From positions 124,001 through 188,000 of the forward strand of contig CAZDWZ010000008.1 in assembly GCA_964509425.1 (NCBI GenBank): a stretch of DNA of 64,000 nt. Reading direction: 5' to 3'. The notes beneath the pieces were generated by a model. That model did no database searches, had not been told where the DNA came from, and worked only from the letters and a program-made list of their open reading frames with translations. A program made the translations under genes and the position numbers. The stretch is from CAZDWZ01 sp964509425. Lineage in GTDB: Bacteria > Bdellovibrionota_C > UBA2361 > SZUA-149 > CAZDWZ01. Of this stretch, positions 52,954 through 61,057 are shown in pieces (position 1 is the stretch's first letter; every line of letters starts with the position of its first letter).

Positions 52954-52978
52954 AAACCTCCTTGTTGTTCGGAGGTTT
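52954..52978 (+). promoter_or_regulatory. Hairpin burying the Shine-Dalgarno sequence
   Basis: AAACCTCC (52954-52961) and GGAGGTTT (52971-52978) form a perfect 8-bp stem with a 9-nt loop. The right arm contains the GGAGG ribosome site of the gene starting at 52983, and five T follow, so the element could act either as an intrinsic terminator/attenuator or as a switch that blocks translation. Confidence 0.55.
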
Positions 52979-52982
52979 TTCT

Positions 52983-53405
52983 ATGCGATTTGTTTTTCCC
53001 GTCTGTTTTTTCCTGGCGGCCGGTTTTCTGTCCGTATTTCAGTCTGATGCTGTAGCAGCCGAGACATGCAGCTGCACTGCGACATATGACAAATGGCACA
53101 GTGGACTGCATTGGTCCGATTTTCTTTGCATGTTTCCGTCGACAAGTTCTGGTCCCTATACCGAGCGACGACGGGTCACGTGGACACACGACTATGCAAA
53201 CACCTTGTACGAAAGCAAATCTTGGGTCTATTCGGGTTGGGACAGAATTCTCTTGATCAGAGTCGGCGCCGAGAAAGATGCCTGCGAAAGTGCCGGGGGA
53301 ATGCAGGACATCGCGAAGAAGATCCTTATCGCGCAGTGCAAGAGCGACGGCGGATCGAGTTGCGATTCGATATCGATGACTTGTACTTATCGAAATGTTC
53401 CGTAG
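52983..53405 (+). CDS. Small secreted cysteine-containing protein
   Basis: From ATG 52983 the ~140-residue product has a signal peptide (FVFPVCFFLAAGFLSVF, cleavage about AVAA) and a mature domain with about eight Cys: CSCTATY, FLCMF, DACES, QCKSDGG, SSCDS and MTCTY, so several disulfides. Its leader carries the direct repeats and the SD hairpin. It is followed by another small secreted protein 11 nt later (own SD), so the pair are one unit. No family is recognised. Confidence 0.65.
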   Translation: MRFVFPVCFFLAAGFLSVFQSDAVAAETCSCTATYDKWHSGLHWSDFLCMFPSTSSGPYTERRRVTWTHDYANTLYESKSWVYSGWDRILLIRVGAEKDACESAGGMQDIAKKILIAQCKSDGGSSCDSISMTCTYRNVP

Positions 53406-53416
53406 GAGAGAGACGC

Positions 53417-53836
53417 ATGAAAGCACAAGCTAAAATCAATACACATGCTCGTTACGTTTTGTTTGGGTTTCTTTTTCTGAGCCCAGTATTCACCGTCACC
53501 TCGGCTACGGCGTGGACGTTGCCCACATATGAACGGGCGCCAGCACCGCAGCCAGTCTACCCCGTGCTTGAAGCACCAGCCCCGGTCGCGATGACGCCGT
53601 CTTCAGAGGCAGCTGCACCGCCTGCGATAACACCCGCTTCGGAGGCAGCCCCCACAGCTCCGTCGCTTGATGAGGCCTATACCGGAGCTGTTGCTGATTA
53701 TGCGACGGCTTCAAGCGAAACCGTCTACGAATCTCCCGAGCTTTCAATCGTTGAAATCGCCGAAACTCCGGATGTCGTCACGATAGAAACCGTTGGATTT
53801 TCGGGAACCTGTGCCGCTTCCGCGAGTCTGCGGTAA
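53417..53836 (+). CDS. Small secreted Pro/Ala/Thr-rich protein
   Basis: A 139-residue protein starting at ATG 53417 with AGGAGAG upstream. It has a signal peptide (LFGFLFLSPVFTVTSATA) and a low-complexity Pro/Ala/Ser/Glu region with short imperfect repeats (PVAMTPSSEAAAPPAITPASEAAP-like) and a Val/Ile/Glu-rich end. The style resembles the middle regions of the 5818-7565 HEAT proteins, but no globular domain follows; it may be a truncated or simplified member. Partner of the 52983 gene. Confidence 0.5.
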   Translation: MKAQAKINTHARYVLFGFLFLSPVFTVTSATAWTLPTYERAPAPQPVYPVLEAPAPVAMTPSSEAAAPPAITPASEAAPTAPSLDEAYTGAVADYATASSETVYESPELSIVEIAETPDVVTIETVGFSGTCAASASLR

Positions 53837-54256
53837 CTAAACTCGGAGAGAATTCGTTTCATTTTTCGGTCATTTGGAATTATCTCTGCGAGCTCTGCAT
53901 GTCTGCGGTGAAATTCCTGCGATTGATTGATTTCGCCCTTTATCCTAGAAGCAGCCCACGAAAAGCCGGTGCGGTATCCCGGTAAGCTTTTCCCGAACTT
54001 TTTCTTCCCGCTTCGATTTTCCGAAGCATCAGCACATTCCGCACACGCTTTTCGATCGCTCTTTAAGAGGCAAGATCGGTAGACGATGCTTCGACAGAAT
54101 CTCAAGCTGTCGTTCTAAACATTGTACTGCTCCGCAAGGGAGAGAAGGTTTAACTCTGGGGATTGGACCTTTGCTCTCCGGGCAGCGTGCAACCGCACGA
54201 GACCGTAGGGGTGGCGCATCCGCCACCTTCACCACCGTTGACAGGAGTTTCCACCG
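53837..54256. other. 420-nt spacer with repeat debris, junction to GC-rich island
   Basis: No gene is seen. At about 53882-53916 is a TCTGCG-rich stretch that looks like a degenerate copy of the CTCTGTG-type repeat. Near 54205-54227 a GTAGGGG tract is followed by a perfect hairpin GGTGGCG-CATC-CGCCACC, the kind of palindrome spread widely in bacterial genomes. The switch to very GC-rich sequence occurs between here and the gene at 54257. Confidence 0.4.
54210..54227. repeat. Perfect palindromic hairpin (GGTGGCG arms)
   Basis: Seven-base arms GGTGGCG and CGCCACC around the loop CATC, preceded by GTAGGG. Only one copy is in the window. It may be a dispersed palindrome or a transcript end for minus-strand reading. 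Confidence 0.4.
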
Positions 54257-55273
54257 ATGACCGCAGTCTCTTCGTCAGTGTCCGCGCACGCGCGGCGGCT
54301 CCGGACCACGGGCTTCAGCACCCGCGCCGTGGGCATCTGGGGCCAGTGGGAGGAGCGCTTCGGCGACCCGGCCCCGCCCGTGGGCATCCGCGACTTCATC
54401 CTCAAGACCCGCGACGCCGCCGCGGCCGCCGGGCAGACGTTCCACGGCTTCGCCTTCGGCCCCTTCCCGGGGACCGGGGTGGACCCCATCCGCGACGCTG
54501 AGCCGGCGCACGCGGAGTTCGCCGACTTCGTCGTCTCGCAGGGCTACCGCCTCTTCGACTGGGCGGGGTGGTTCTGGCACCTGCCCGGTCCGCTCGGCAG
54601 TGAGGCCGACGGCCGGACGTGGATCGACGAGATCCGGAAGCACGTCCAGATGATCAAGTTCTACCTCCGGCACGGGGTCCTCGCGCCCGCGCCGGCGGTT
54701 CGCTACGACCTGATCCAGCCGCCGGGTGAGAAGGCCGAGCAGATTCGCCGGGCCGCGCCGCTGATCCGTGAGGCGGCGCTGATCGTAAACGGCGAGACGG
54801 GTGGCTCGCTGTCGCAGGAGCCGGAGTTCGGGCACGCGCTGCACCGCCCGTTCGACGTGCTCGACCTGCACGACGCGGTCGGGCTGCCGGTCGCGGCGCA
54901 CTCCATCACGTTCGACTTCGCGCACGCCCGGAACTTGGCCGTGTGGGGGATGAAGGCCCCCGACGACTCCCAGCTCTTCAACGACGACGGGCAGATCGCG
55001 CGGCTCTGGGGGACGCGGACGGGCCGCATCCACTTCGCCGGGACGGCGAAGGGTGAGACGACGGCCGGTGCCCACGCCTCGACCGCCCTCCACGCCGAGC
55101 CGGACTGGGAGCTGAGCGAGGGCATGTCCGCCGCGATCACCTCCGTCCACTGCACCGAGATCGCCGTCCTCGACAACTGCATGATGCCGATCGCCCGCCA
55201 GCTCGCCTGTCTGGGCGAGAGCTTGCGGCAGATGGGCGCGGTGACCAACAACCGGGGCCTCCCGTCCTACTGA
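54257..55273 (+). CDS. GC-rich foreign gene; possible UvdE/Nfo-like TIM-barrel protein
   Basis: A 338-residue product on sequence far richer in G/C than its neighbours. Start ATG 54257 has AGGAG nine bases upstream. I recognise no certain family. By pattern it follows UV-damage endonuclease (UvdE): QGYRLFDWAGWFWHLPG, then a helix region, RYDLIQPPGEKAEQIRR, LIVNGETGGSLSQ, AVGLPVAAHSITFDFAHARN and GRIHFAGTAKG...GAHAST, which would be the C-terminal His-bearing barrel strands. The N-terminal metal-ligand His-Pro-Gln of UvdE is absent, so activity is doubtful. It could be another xylose-isomerase-like barrel. Followed by a strong GC hairpin and a truncated second start, as after the kinase island. 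Confidence 0.5.
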   Translation: MTAVSSSVSAHARRLRTTGFSTRAVGIWGQWEERFGDPAPPVGIRDFILKTRDAAAAAGQTFHGFAFGPFPGTGVDPIRDAEPAHAEFADFVVSQGYRLFDWAGWFWHLPGPLGSEADGRTWIDEIRKHVQMIKFYLRHGVLAPAPAVRYDLIQPPGEKAEQIRRAAPLIREAALIVNGETGGSLSQEPEFGHALHRPFDVLDLHDAVGLPVAAHSITFDFAHARNLAVWGMKAPDDSQLFNDDGQIARLWGTRTGRIHFAGTAKGETTAGAHASTALHAEPDWELSEGMSAAITSVHCTEIAVLDNCMMPIARQLACLGESLRQMGAVTNNRGLPSY

Positions 55274-55291
55274 TTTCTTTCGGCGTTCCCC

Positions 55292-55325
55292 GCCGCCGGC
55301 TCAGCCCCCAGCTGATGCCGGCGGC
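55292..55325 (+). terminator. Strong GC-rich hairpin after the 54257 gene
   Basis: Arms GCCGCCGGCTCAGC (55292-55305) and GCTGA-T-GCCGGCGGC (55311-55325) form a nearly perfect 14-bp stem with one bulged T and a CCCCA loop. No T-run follows, but it is placed where an intrinsic terminator of the foreign gene would be, or it regulates the next start at 55367. Confidence 0.5.
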
Positions 55326-55366
55326 CGGAGCGCTCGAAGGTTCCAACTCCCGAAAGGAGTAATACA

Positions 55367-55442
55367 ATGTTCTGGAGAAAATGGCGGACGGAAGTCCGCA
55401 TGAGCAGCGATGCTGCCTTTGAACAAACGAGTTGTTCGTTCT
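55367..55442 (+). pseudogene. Truncated start of a foreign reading frame
   Basis: AAAGGAGTAATACA precedes an ATG (55367) that opens MFWRKWRTEV and about 25 codons before the argF 3' end begins at 55443; the frame then continues only as antisense of argF. A well-formed ribosome site followed by an immediately broken gene suggests that the foreign segment was cut here. Confidence 0.35.
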
Positions 55443-56339
55443 TTAGTAGGCCTGCTTCAAGAGGTAGACGAGCACCGATTTCTGAACATGAAGCCGGTTC
55501 TCGGCCTGATCAAAGACCACCGAATGCGGACCTTCGACGACTGCTTCCTCGACCTCTTCGCCTCGATGAGCCGGGAGACAGTGCATGAAAATAACGTCCG
55601 GTCTCGCGAAACGGAGAAGCTCCTTCGTCACCATGTATCCGCGAAAGTCTCTTTGCCGTTTGTCTTCCGGATCGCTGTCCGACATCGAAGTCCAAACATC
55701 GGTATAGATGACATCGGCCCCTTCGACAGCGTGTTCGGGGTCTCGCACGAGGAGGTAGTCAGTCCCGGCCGTGCCTTCCTTCGGCTCGTATCCCTTCGGG
55801 CAACAAACCACCATGTCTACCCCAAGCCGCGTTGCGGCGTGCATCAGTGAGACGCAGACGTTGTTTCCGTCTCCTACGAAGACCAATCGAATACCCCCGA
55901 TTCGTCCCTTCTTCTCTCGAATGGTGAGCATGTCGGAGATGGCCTGACACGGATGATAGCGATCGGAGAGCCCGTTGATGACGGGCACCGTGGAGAACTC
56001 GGCGAATCGCTCCAGGGTTTCGTGTTTCGACACTCGCATCATGAGCGCATTTACATAACGCGACATGACTCTCGCCAGATCGGAGACCGGCTCGCGTTTC
56101 CCGATACCGATTTCAATTGGGCTCAGATTGATCGTCGTCCCGCCGAGCTGAAACATCGCGACTTCAAAGGACACGCGAGTTCTCGTCGATGGATGTTCGA
56201 ACACCGTTGCGAGGCATTGCCCCGCGAGAAACCGATGCTCGACCCCTCGCCGGTGCAGCCGTTTTAGCTGCTCGGCCTGAATGAGGATCTCTTGCAAGGC
56301 TTCAGCGGTAAAATCTGTGAGAGTGAGAAAGTGCTCCAT
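55443..56339 (-). CDS. argF: Ornithine carbamoyltransferase
   Basis: A 298-residue enzyme making citrulline from ornithine and carbamoyl phosphate. STRTR (carbamoyl phosphate site) lies in EHPSTRTRVSFEVAM, HPCQ in YHPCQAISDM, and HCLPAHRGEEV carries the ornithine-binding Cys/Leu/Pro motif. It follows argB by 15 nt on the minus strand. The last bases adjoin the GC-rich island. Confidence 0.95.
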   Translation of the reverse strand: MEHFLTLTDFTAEALQEILIQAEQLKRLHRRGVEHRFLAGQCLATVFEHPSTRTRVSFEVAMFQLGGTTINLSPIEIGIGKREPVSDLARVMSRYVNALMMRVSKHETLERFAEFSTVPVINGLSDRYHPCQAISDMLTIREKKGRIGGIRLVFVGDGNNVCVSLMHAATRLGVDMVVCCPKGYEPKEGTAGTDYLLVRDPEHAVEGADVIYTDVWTSMSDSDPEDKRQRDFRGYMVTKELLRFARPDVIFMHCLPAHRGEEVEEAVVEGPHSVVFDQAENRLHVQKSVLVYLLKQAY

Positions 56340-56354
56340 GCGGATGCTCCCAGC

Positions 56355-57212
56355 TTAGCGCTTTTCCTGAACGAACAATGTTCCGATTCCTTGATCCGTG
56401 AACATTTCTAGGAGCACCGTGTGATCTTGTTTTCCGCTGATGATGTGAACCTGTTTTACGCCAGTGCGAATAGCGCGAAGTATGCAATCGAGCTTCGGTA
56501 TCATTCCTCCGGTGACATCGGGATGACCGATGAGCCGCTCTGTTTCTCCGATATCGAGAACCGAGAGCAAGTTCCCACCGACCGTGATGCCGGGAACGTC
56601 GGTGAGGTATATGAGCTTCGCGGCCTTGAGCGCAGCGGCAAGAGCGGCGGCGGCATTATCCGCATTGATATTTAATGATTCGCCGGTTTTCTCGCGCGCA
56701 ATCGGTGAGACGACAGGGATATACCCCTTCTCCATGAGGAGTTTAATGAACGTCGTATCGACATCGGTGACGTCACCCACGGAGCCGAGATCTTTTCCTT
56801 CCTTGCTCTTGATGCGGCTTGCGATGAAAAGTCCGGCATCTTTTCCGGAAAGCCCCACTGCCTTTGCACCGGCGTCCTGGAGGACCGACACGATCCGGGA
56901 GTTGATCTTTCCCCGGAGCACCATCTCTGTGATTTCGAGCGTTTCGGCGTCGGTGTAACGAAGACCGTCAATGAACTTCGCTTCCTTCCCAACTTTCTTC
57001 ATCCAAGCGGAGATGTCGTTTCCGCCTCCGTGCACGACCACCGGATGAATACCGACCCACTTTAAAAGTGCGAGATCGGCAGCAAACGAGACCGTTTTTT
57101 CCGGGTCATCGAGGAGTGAGCCGCCGTATTTGACGACGATTACCTGCTCGTGAAAGCGGCGGATATACGGGAGTGCTTCGGTGAGGGTCTTCGCTTTGGT
57201 GATATCTTGCAT
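56355..57212 (-). CDS. argB: N-acetylglutamate kinase
   Basis: Phosphorylates N-acetylglutamate in arginine synthesis. The 285-residue protein has VVKYGGSLLDD (Lys-Gly-Gly ATP site), VVVHGGGNDI, and LRYTDAETLEI; NINADNAAAALAAAL is the family NAD-x2-A motif. ATG 57212 has a better-spaced AAGGA than ATG 57218. Gene order is NUDIX, argB, argF on the minus strand. Confidence 0.96.
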   Translation of the reverse strand: MQDITKAKTLTEALPYIRRFHEQVIVVKYGGSLLDDPEKTVSFAADLALLKWVGIHPVVVHGGGNDISAWMKKVGKEAKFIDGLRYTDAETLEITEMVLRGKINSRIVSVLQDAGAKAVGLSGKDAGLFIASRIKSKEGKDLGSVGDVTDVDTTFIKLLMEKGYIPVVSPIAREKTGESLNINADNAAAALAAALKAAKLIYLTDVPGITVGGNLLSVLDIGETERLIGHPDVTGGMIPKLDCILRAIRTGVKQVHIISGKQDHTVLLEMFTDQGIGTLFVQEKR

Positions 57213-57322
57213 GAACATTTCCTTCCAGAGGCCAGAGTTCGCGGCAGCTATCCTAGCGCCGAGCGAGACGATAGCTCAATTCAACTGAAATCCAAAAAGT
57301 CCGGTGTCGGGCGCTTCGCGGC

Positions 57323-57901
57323 TTACTTTACCCAGAAGTCGGAAACTTCTTCCGGATAATAGACTAGTGCGAGGAGCAAGGCCGAATAGAACAGTGAATG
57401 CGTAAACTCCCCGGCGCGAATTCGTTCGGCGAGTTCCTTGAGCGGAATCACCTCGACAGTAATGTCCTCCGACGATTCCAGCGCAAGTGCCTTCTCCTTC
57501 TTACAGCCCACTCCGAGGAAGAAGTGGCAGCGATTGTTGAGAAGGGCGGGGTTTGGATGAAGTGGACCGAGGGGGAGAAGTTTCTTCGCCACATAACCCG
57601 TTTCCTCTTCGAGCTCGCGCTTTGCAGCCAAGGGAATGTCGTCTTCACCAGCGTCAATCAGGCCTCCTGGTGTTTCGAGGCTCGGAGTAAGCGTTCCGTG
57701 GCGGAATTGCCGGACGAGGACGATTTCACCATTGTCGGTGATCGGAACGACATTCGTCCAGTCGGGACACTTAATGAAATAAAAATCATCCTCCGTTACG
57801 CCGTCGGGAAATCGCATTCGCTGTTTCCAGAGGTCGAAGACGACGGTTTTTTGAAGGAGAGTTTCGCTGAGCTTCTGCCAAGGGTGGTTTATTGGTTTCA
57901 T
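57323..57901 (-). CDS. NUDIX hydrolase, ADP-ribose-pyrophosphatase-like
   Basis: A ~192-residue hydrolase with the NUDIX box GLIDAGEDDIPLAAKRELEEETGY (G-x5-E-x7-R-E-x2-E-E-x-G) at about residues 80-102 and the preceding IVLVRQFRHG typical of ADP-ribose pyrophosphatases. Start ATG 57901 is supported by the protein beginning directly with helix/strand sequence; the upstream frame to 58174 is not like the family. It hydrolyses nucleoside-diphosphate derivatives; first gene before argB by 110 nt, divergent from alr. Confidence 0.88.
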   Translation of the reverse strand: MKPINHPWQKLSETLLQKTVVFDLWKQRMRFPDGVTEDDFYFIKCPDWTNVVPITDNGEIVLVRQFRHGTLTPSLETPGGLIDAGEDDIPLAAKRELEEETGYVAKKLLPLGPLHPNPALLNNRCHFFLGVGCKKEKALALESSEDITVEVIPLKELAERIRAGEFTHSLFYSALLLALVYYPEEVSDFWVK

Positions 57902-58077
57902 ATGTTCGAGAGAGTTGATATCCAAAAGCTGAGAAAAGCAACTTTTTCGTGGTTGGTAAATCCAGGAAGCGTCCGCCTCACCTTTCGCAACGAATACTCT
58001 GCGCGGTTCGGCAGCCGATCTGGAGAAAAATTTTTCTCGAAGATGTTTCGGAGTGAAGTCGGCGCCGTCAAAGGAAC

Positions 58078-59226
58078 ATGAAAAGTTATCCCGCACTTGA
58101 TATTGATCCCATGCAGCTTCGGCCCACCGTTCTCGAGGTGGATATGGGAGTGCTCGGTCAGAACCTGTCGGCAATTCGAGAGCATGTCGGCGCCGACCGA
58201 AAGCTCATGGCCGTGGTTAAGTCTAACGCCTACGGTCATGGTTTGATTCCTTGTGCGGAGATGTATGAACGGGCGGGGGTCGACTACCTTGGAGTGGCGT
58301 ATCTCGAAGAGGGAATTCAGCTCCGAGTCGCCGGTATTCAGGCTCCGATCTTGGTGCTCGGCGGAATTTTGCATTCTCAGATCAAGTTTTTCCTCGACTA
58401 CGATCTCGATATTCTTGCCTCATCGGTTTTTAAACTCGACGCCATCGAGCAACAGGCCCGCGCGCTCGGGAAGAAGGCGCGGGTGCATTTGAAAATCGAC
58501 ACCGGAATGGAACGGGTCGGCGTGCATTATTACAGCGCGGAGAAACTTCTTGAGAGAGCTCTGACCTGTACCGATGCGGAGGTGGTCGGCATCTCCTCGC
58601 ATTTTGCCTGCCAGGAAGAAGAAACGTTAAACGTTACGAAGCTGCAGCTCGAACGTTTTCTGGAATGTTGCTACTTCTTCGAGAAACGATCCGTTCCGGT
58701 GCCGGTCCGTCATATCGCGGCGACCGGTGCCGTCATTAAGTATCCCGAGAGCCACCTCGATATGGTGCGACCCGGTGCGCTGCTCTATGGAATCGAACCC
58801 GGCGCGCATCTTGAGGGAATCGTTCCGGTTCGCCCGGCGCTCAGACTGCTTTCGACCGTCGTGTATTTCAAGGTGGTGAAGCAGGGAGCCGGAGTCAGCT
58901 ACGGACATACGTGGACGGCGCCGAAGGATACGAGAGTGGTGACAATCCCGCTCGGATACGGTGACGGATTCGCCCGTCGGCTTTCTAATCGAGGCAGTGT
59001 TTTGGTTCGCGGCCGCCGTTATCCAATCATCGGGAGAGTCTGCATGGATCAGCTCATGGTCGATATCGGAGACGGTGAAGCATATAACGGAGACGAAATC
59101 GTGCTTATCGGTTCTCAGGGCGAGCATTCGATTCGCGTGGAACAAATTGCCGACCTCGTCGATGCGGATCCGAGGGAAGTTTTGGTTCACCTCAATCTCA
59201 GGATTCCTCGACGTTATATCGGTTGA
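58078..59226 (+). CDS. alr: Alanine racemase
   Basis: PLP enzyme that supplies D-alanine for peptidoglycan. The PLP lysine (about residue 48) is in AVVKSNAYGHGL, the second catalytic base Tyr (about residue 275) in GAGVSYGHTW, and VRPGALLYGIEP and RVCMDQLMVDIGD are family blocks. About 382 residues. Start ATG 58078 has AAAGGAAC upstream; it is divergent from the NUDIX gene. Confidence 0.95.
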   Translation: MKSYPALDIDPMQLRPTVLEVDMGVLGQNLSAIREHVGADRKLMAVVKSNAYGHGLIPCAEMYERAGVDYLGVAYLEEGIQLRVAGIQAPILVLGGILHSQIKFFLDYDLDILASSVFKLDAIEQQARALGKKARVHLKIDTGMERVGVHYYSAEKLLERALTCTDAEVVGISSHFACQEEETLNVTKLQLERFLECCYFFEKRSVPVPVRHIAATGAVIKYPESHLDMVRPGALLYGIEPGAHLEGIVPVRPALRLLSTVVYFKVVKQGAGVSYGHTWTAPKDTRVVTIPLGYGDGFARRLSNRGSVLVRGRRYPIIGRVCMDQLMVDIGDGEAYNGDEIVLIGSQGEHSIRVEQIADLVDADPREVLVHLNLRIPRRYIG

Positions 59227-59360
59227 TTGCTTTCTTCGCGAGCAGACCGCTCGCTGCGGGGTGCACACTCGCAGCTCTCGCCGCCGTTCTAGTTGACGGA
59301 AACGTCGTCCGGATTTACTCCTCCGCATCGAGAACTCAACTGTAGCTTTAATGGTGATCC

Positions 59361-61055
59361 ATGAACCGCTTGCTCCGGCCTTCCCGTGTGAACGGACTCT
59401 TCCTCCTTACTGCACTCGTATTTTTCGTGACCGGCTGCTCTCCAAAAAAAGCGCCGGTCTGCGAGTGCACGTCGTGCGATAGCGCGGGTGAAAAGAATAC
59501 GCTCGATCTCGGCGGGCATGAGTTCCCAATCACCACAAATTCGAAGGAAGCGCAGATCCGGTTCAATCGCGGTTTGACGCTTATGTATGCGTTTAGCCAC
59601 GATGCAGCGGAAAAGGAATTCCGAGAGGCGATTCGGCTTGACCCGAATGCCGCCATGCCGTGGTGGGGAATTTCTTTCGCAAAAGGACCGCACATCAACT
59701 TTCCACTTCTCCCGGCAGAGAAAAACGCCGTTGCTTGGGAAGCACTCCAAGAGGCCAAGAAGCGGGCGCCGCTCGCGGGCGAGCTCGAACAACGCCTCAT
59801 CGGCGCGCTTGAGAAGCGATACGCGGAGAAAAATCCTGAAAATCGGAAGCCGCTTGACGAAGCGTACGCGAAGGCGATGAAAGAAGTCTGGACCGCGTTC
59901 CCCCAAAACGCCGACGTCGGATCGCTTTACGCAGAGTCGATGATGGATCTCCGGCCGTGGGATCTTTGGACGCTCAATGGAAAACCTCAACCGGGGACTC
60001 CGTTGATCGTGGAGACGCTGGAGAAGGCGTTAGTACTGAACCCAAATCACCCAGGGGCGAACCATCTCTACATTCACACCGTTGAAGCTTCCCGATCGCC
60101 TGAGAGAGCAAAAGTTGCCGCCGATCGTCTTCGCACGCTCGTTCCCGGAGCGAGCCATCTCGTCCATATGCCCTCTCATATTTACGCGCGGCTCGGCGAA
60201 TGGAAAGCAGCGCAGAAATCAAACGAAGATGCGGTTTTGGTCGATGAAGTATTCCGGAAACAATATCCGAGGCCGGGATTCTATGCGGTGTATATGGCGC
60301 ACAATCATCACTTCCTTCTCTTTGCGGCGATGATGCAAGGAAAGAGCAAGCTCGCACTCGAAGCGGCACATCAAATCGTAAACAAAATTCCTGACGAATT
60401 CTTAAAAGACTTTGCGTTGTTCGCGGATGGCTTCACCGCCGTCGTTCCGGAGGTTCTAGTCCGGTTCGGCCGCTGGGAGGAGGTGCTCGCGCAACCCGCT
60501 CCTCGCGGAGAACTGCCGATTGCCACCGCGTTGTGGCGGTTTGCACGAGCGACCGCATTTACGGCGCTCGGTAAGAAGTCCGAAGCACGAAGCGAACAGA
60601 AGCTTTTCGTCGCTGCGTCGAAGGCGGTGCCGAAGGGCGCCATTTTCGGAAATAATTCGGCGCATTCACTCCTTGCGATCGCGAAGCTCGTGCTCCAAGG
60701 CGAGATGGATGCGAAAGACAAGAAATATGCTTCGGCGATTGCTGCACTTCGAAAGGCCTCGAAGCTGGAGGATAAGCTTTCGTATGATGAGCCTCCAGAT
60801 TGGCTGCAGCCGGTTCGACATAGTCTTGGTGCCGTGCTTTTAAAAGCTGGAAAACCAAAAGACGCCGAGAAGGCGTATCGCGAAGATCTTGCTCGCTTTC
60901 CCGAAAACGGATGGTCGCTGTATGGCCTTTCTCAATCATTGGAAGCCCAAGGAAAGCGCGAGGAGGCAGCGCAGGCCAAAGAACGGTTCAAGGTCGCTTG
61001 GGCTGAAGCGGATGTGCCGCTCGAAGCCACCTGCTTCTGTCAGGTCGGTAAATAG
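59361..61055 (+). CDS. TPR-repeat lipoprotein
   Basis: A 564-residue exported protein. The signal peptide ends in the lipobox VTGC, then a Cys-containing linker (CECTSCDS). The mature part has tetratricopeptide-like helical repeats: about 60-110 (AQIRFNRGLTLMYAF, AAEKEFREAIRLDPNAA), about 190-290, and about 470-555 (AEKAYREDLARFPENGW). Aromatic and His-rich segments (HLVHMPSHIYARLGEW, YMAHNHHFLLFAAMM) recur as in environmental TPR proteins of unknown role. It may bind partner proteins at the outer or inner membrane; no enzyme motif. Confidence 0.85.
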   Translation: MNRLLRPSRVNGLFLLTALVFFVTGCSPKKAPVCECTSCDSAGEKNTLDLGGHEFPITTNSKEAQIRFNRGLTLMYAFSHDAAEKEFREAIRLDPNAAMPWWGISFAKGPHINFPLLPAEKNAVAWEALQEAKKRAPLAGELEQRLIGALEKRYAEKNPENRKPLDEAYAKAMKEVWTAFPQNADVGSLYAESMMDLRPWDLWTLNGKPQPGTPLIVETLEKALVLNPNHPGANHLYIHTVEASRSPERAKVAADRLRTLVPGASHLVHMPSHIYARLGEWKAAQKSNEDAVLVDEVFRKQYPRPGFYAVYMAHNHHFLLFAAMMQGKSKLALEAAHQIVNKIPDEFLKDFALFADGFTAVVPEVLVRFGRWEEVLAQPAPRGELPIATALWRFARATAFTALGKKSEARSEQKLFVAASKAVPKGAIFGNNSAHSLLAIAKLVLQGEMDAKDKKYASAIAALRKASKLEDKLSYDEPPDWLQPVRHSLGAVLLKAGKPKDAEKAYREDLARFPENGWSLYGLSQSLEAQGKREEAAQAKERFKVAWAEADVPLEATCFCQVGK

Positions 61056-61057
61056 CG

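Noticed and set aside
54275..55150. Long open frame (291 codons) on the minus strand across the GC-rich island
   Set aside because: GC-rich DNA has few stops in any frame; this translation is Arg/Val/Gly-rich and without a fold pattern, while the plus-strand frame has a ribosome site and a terminator-like hairpin.
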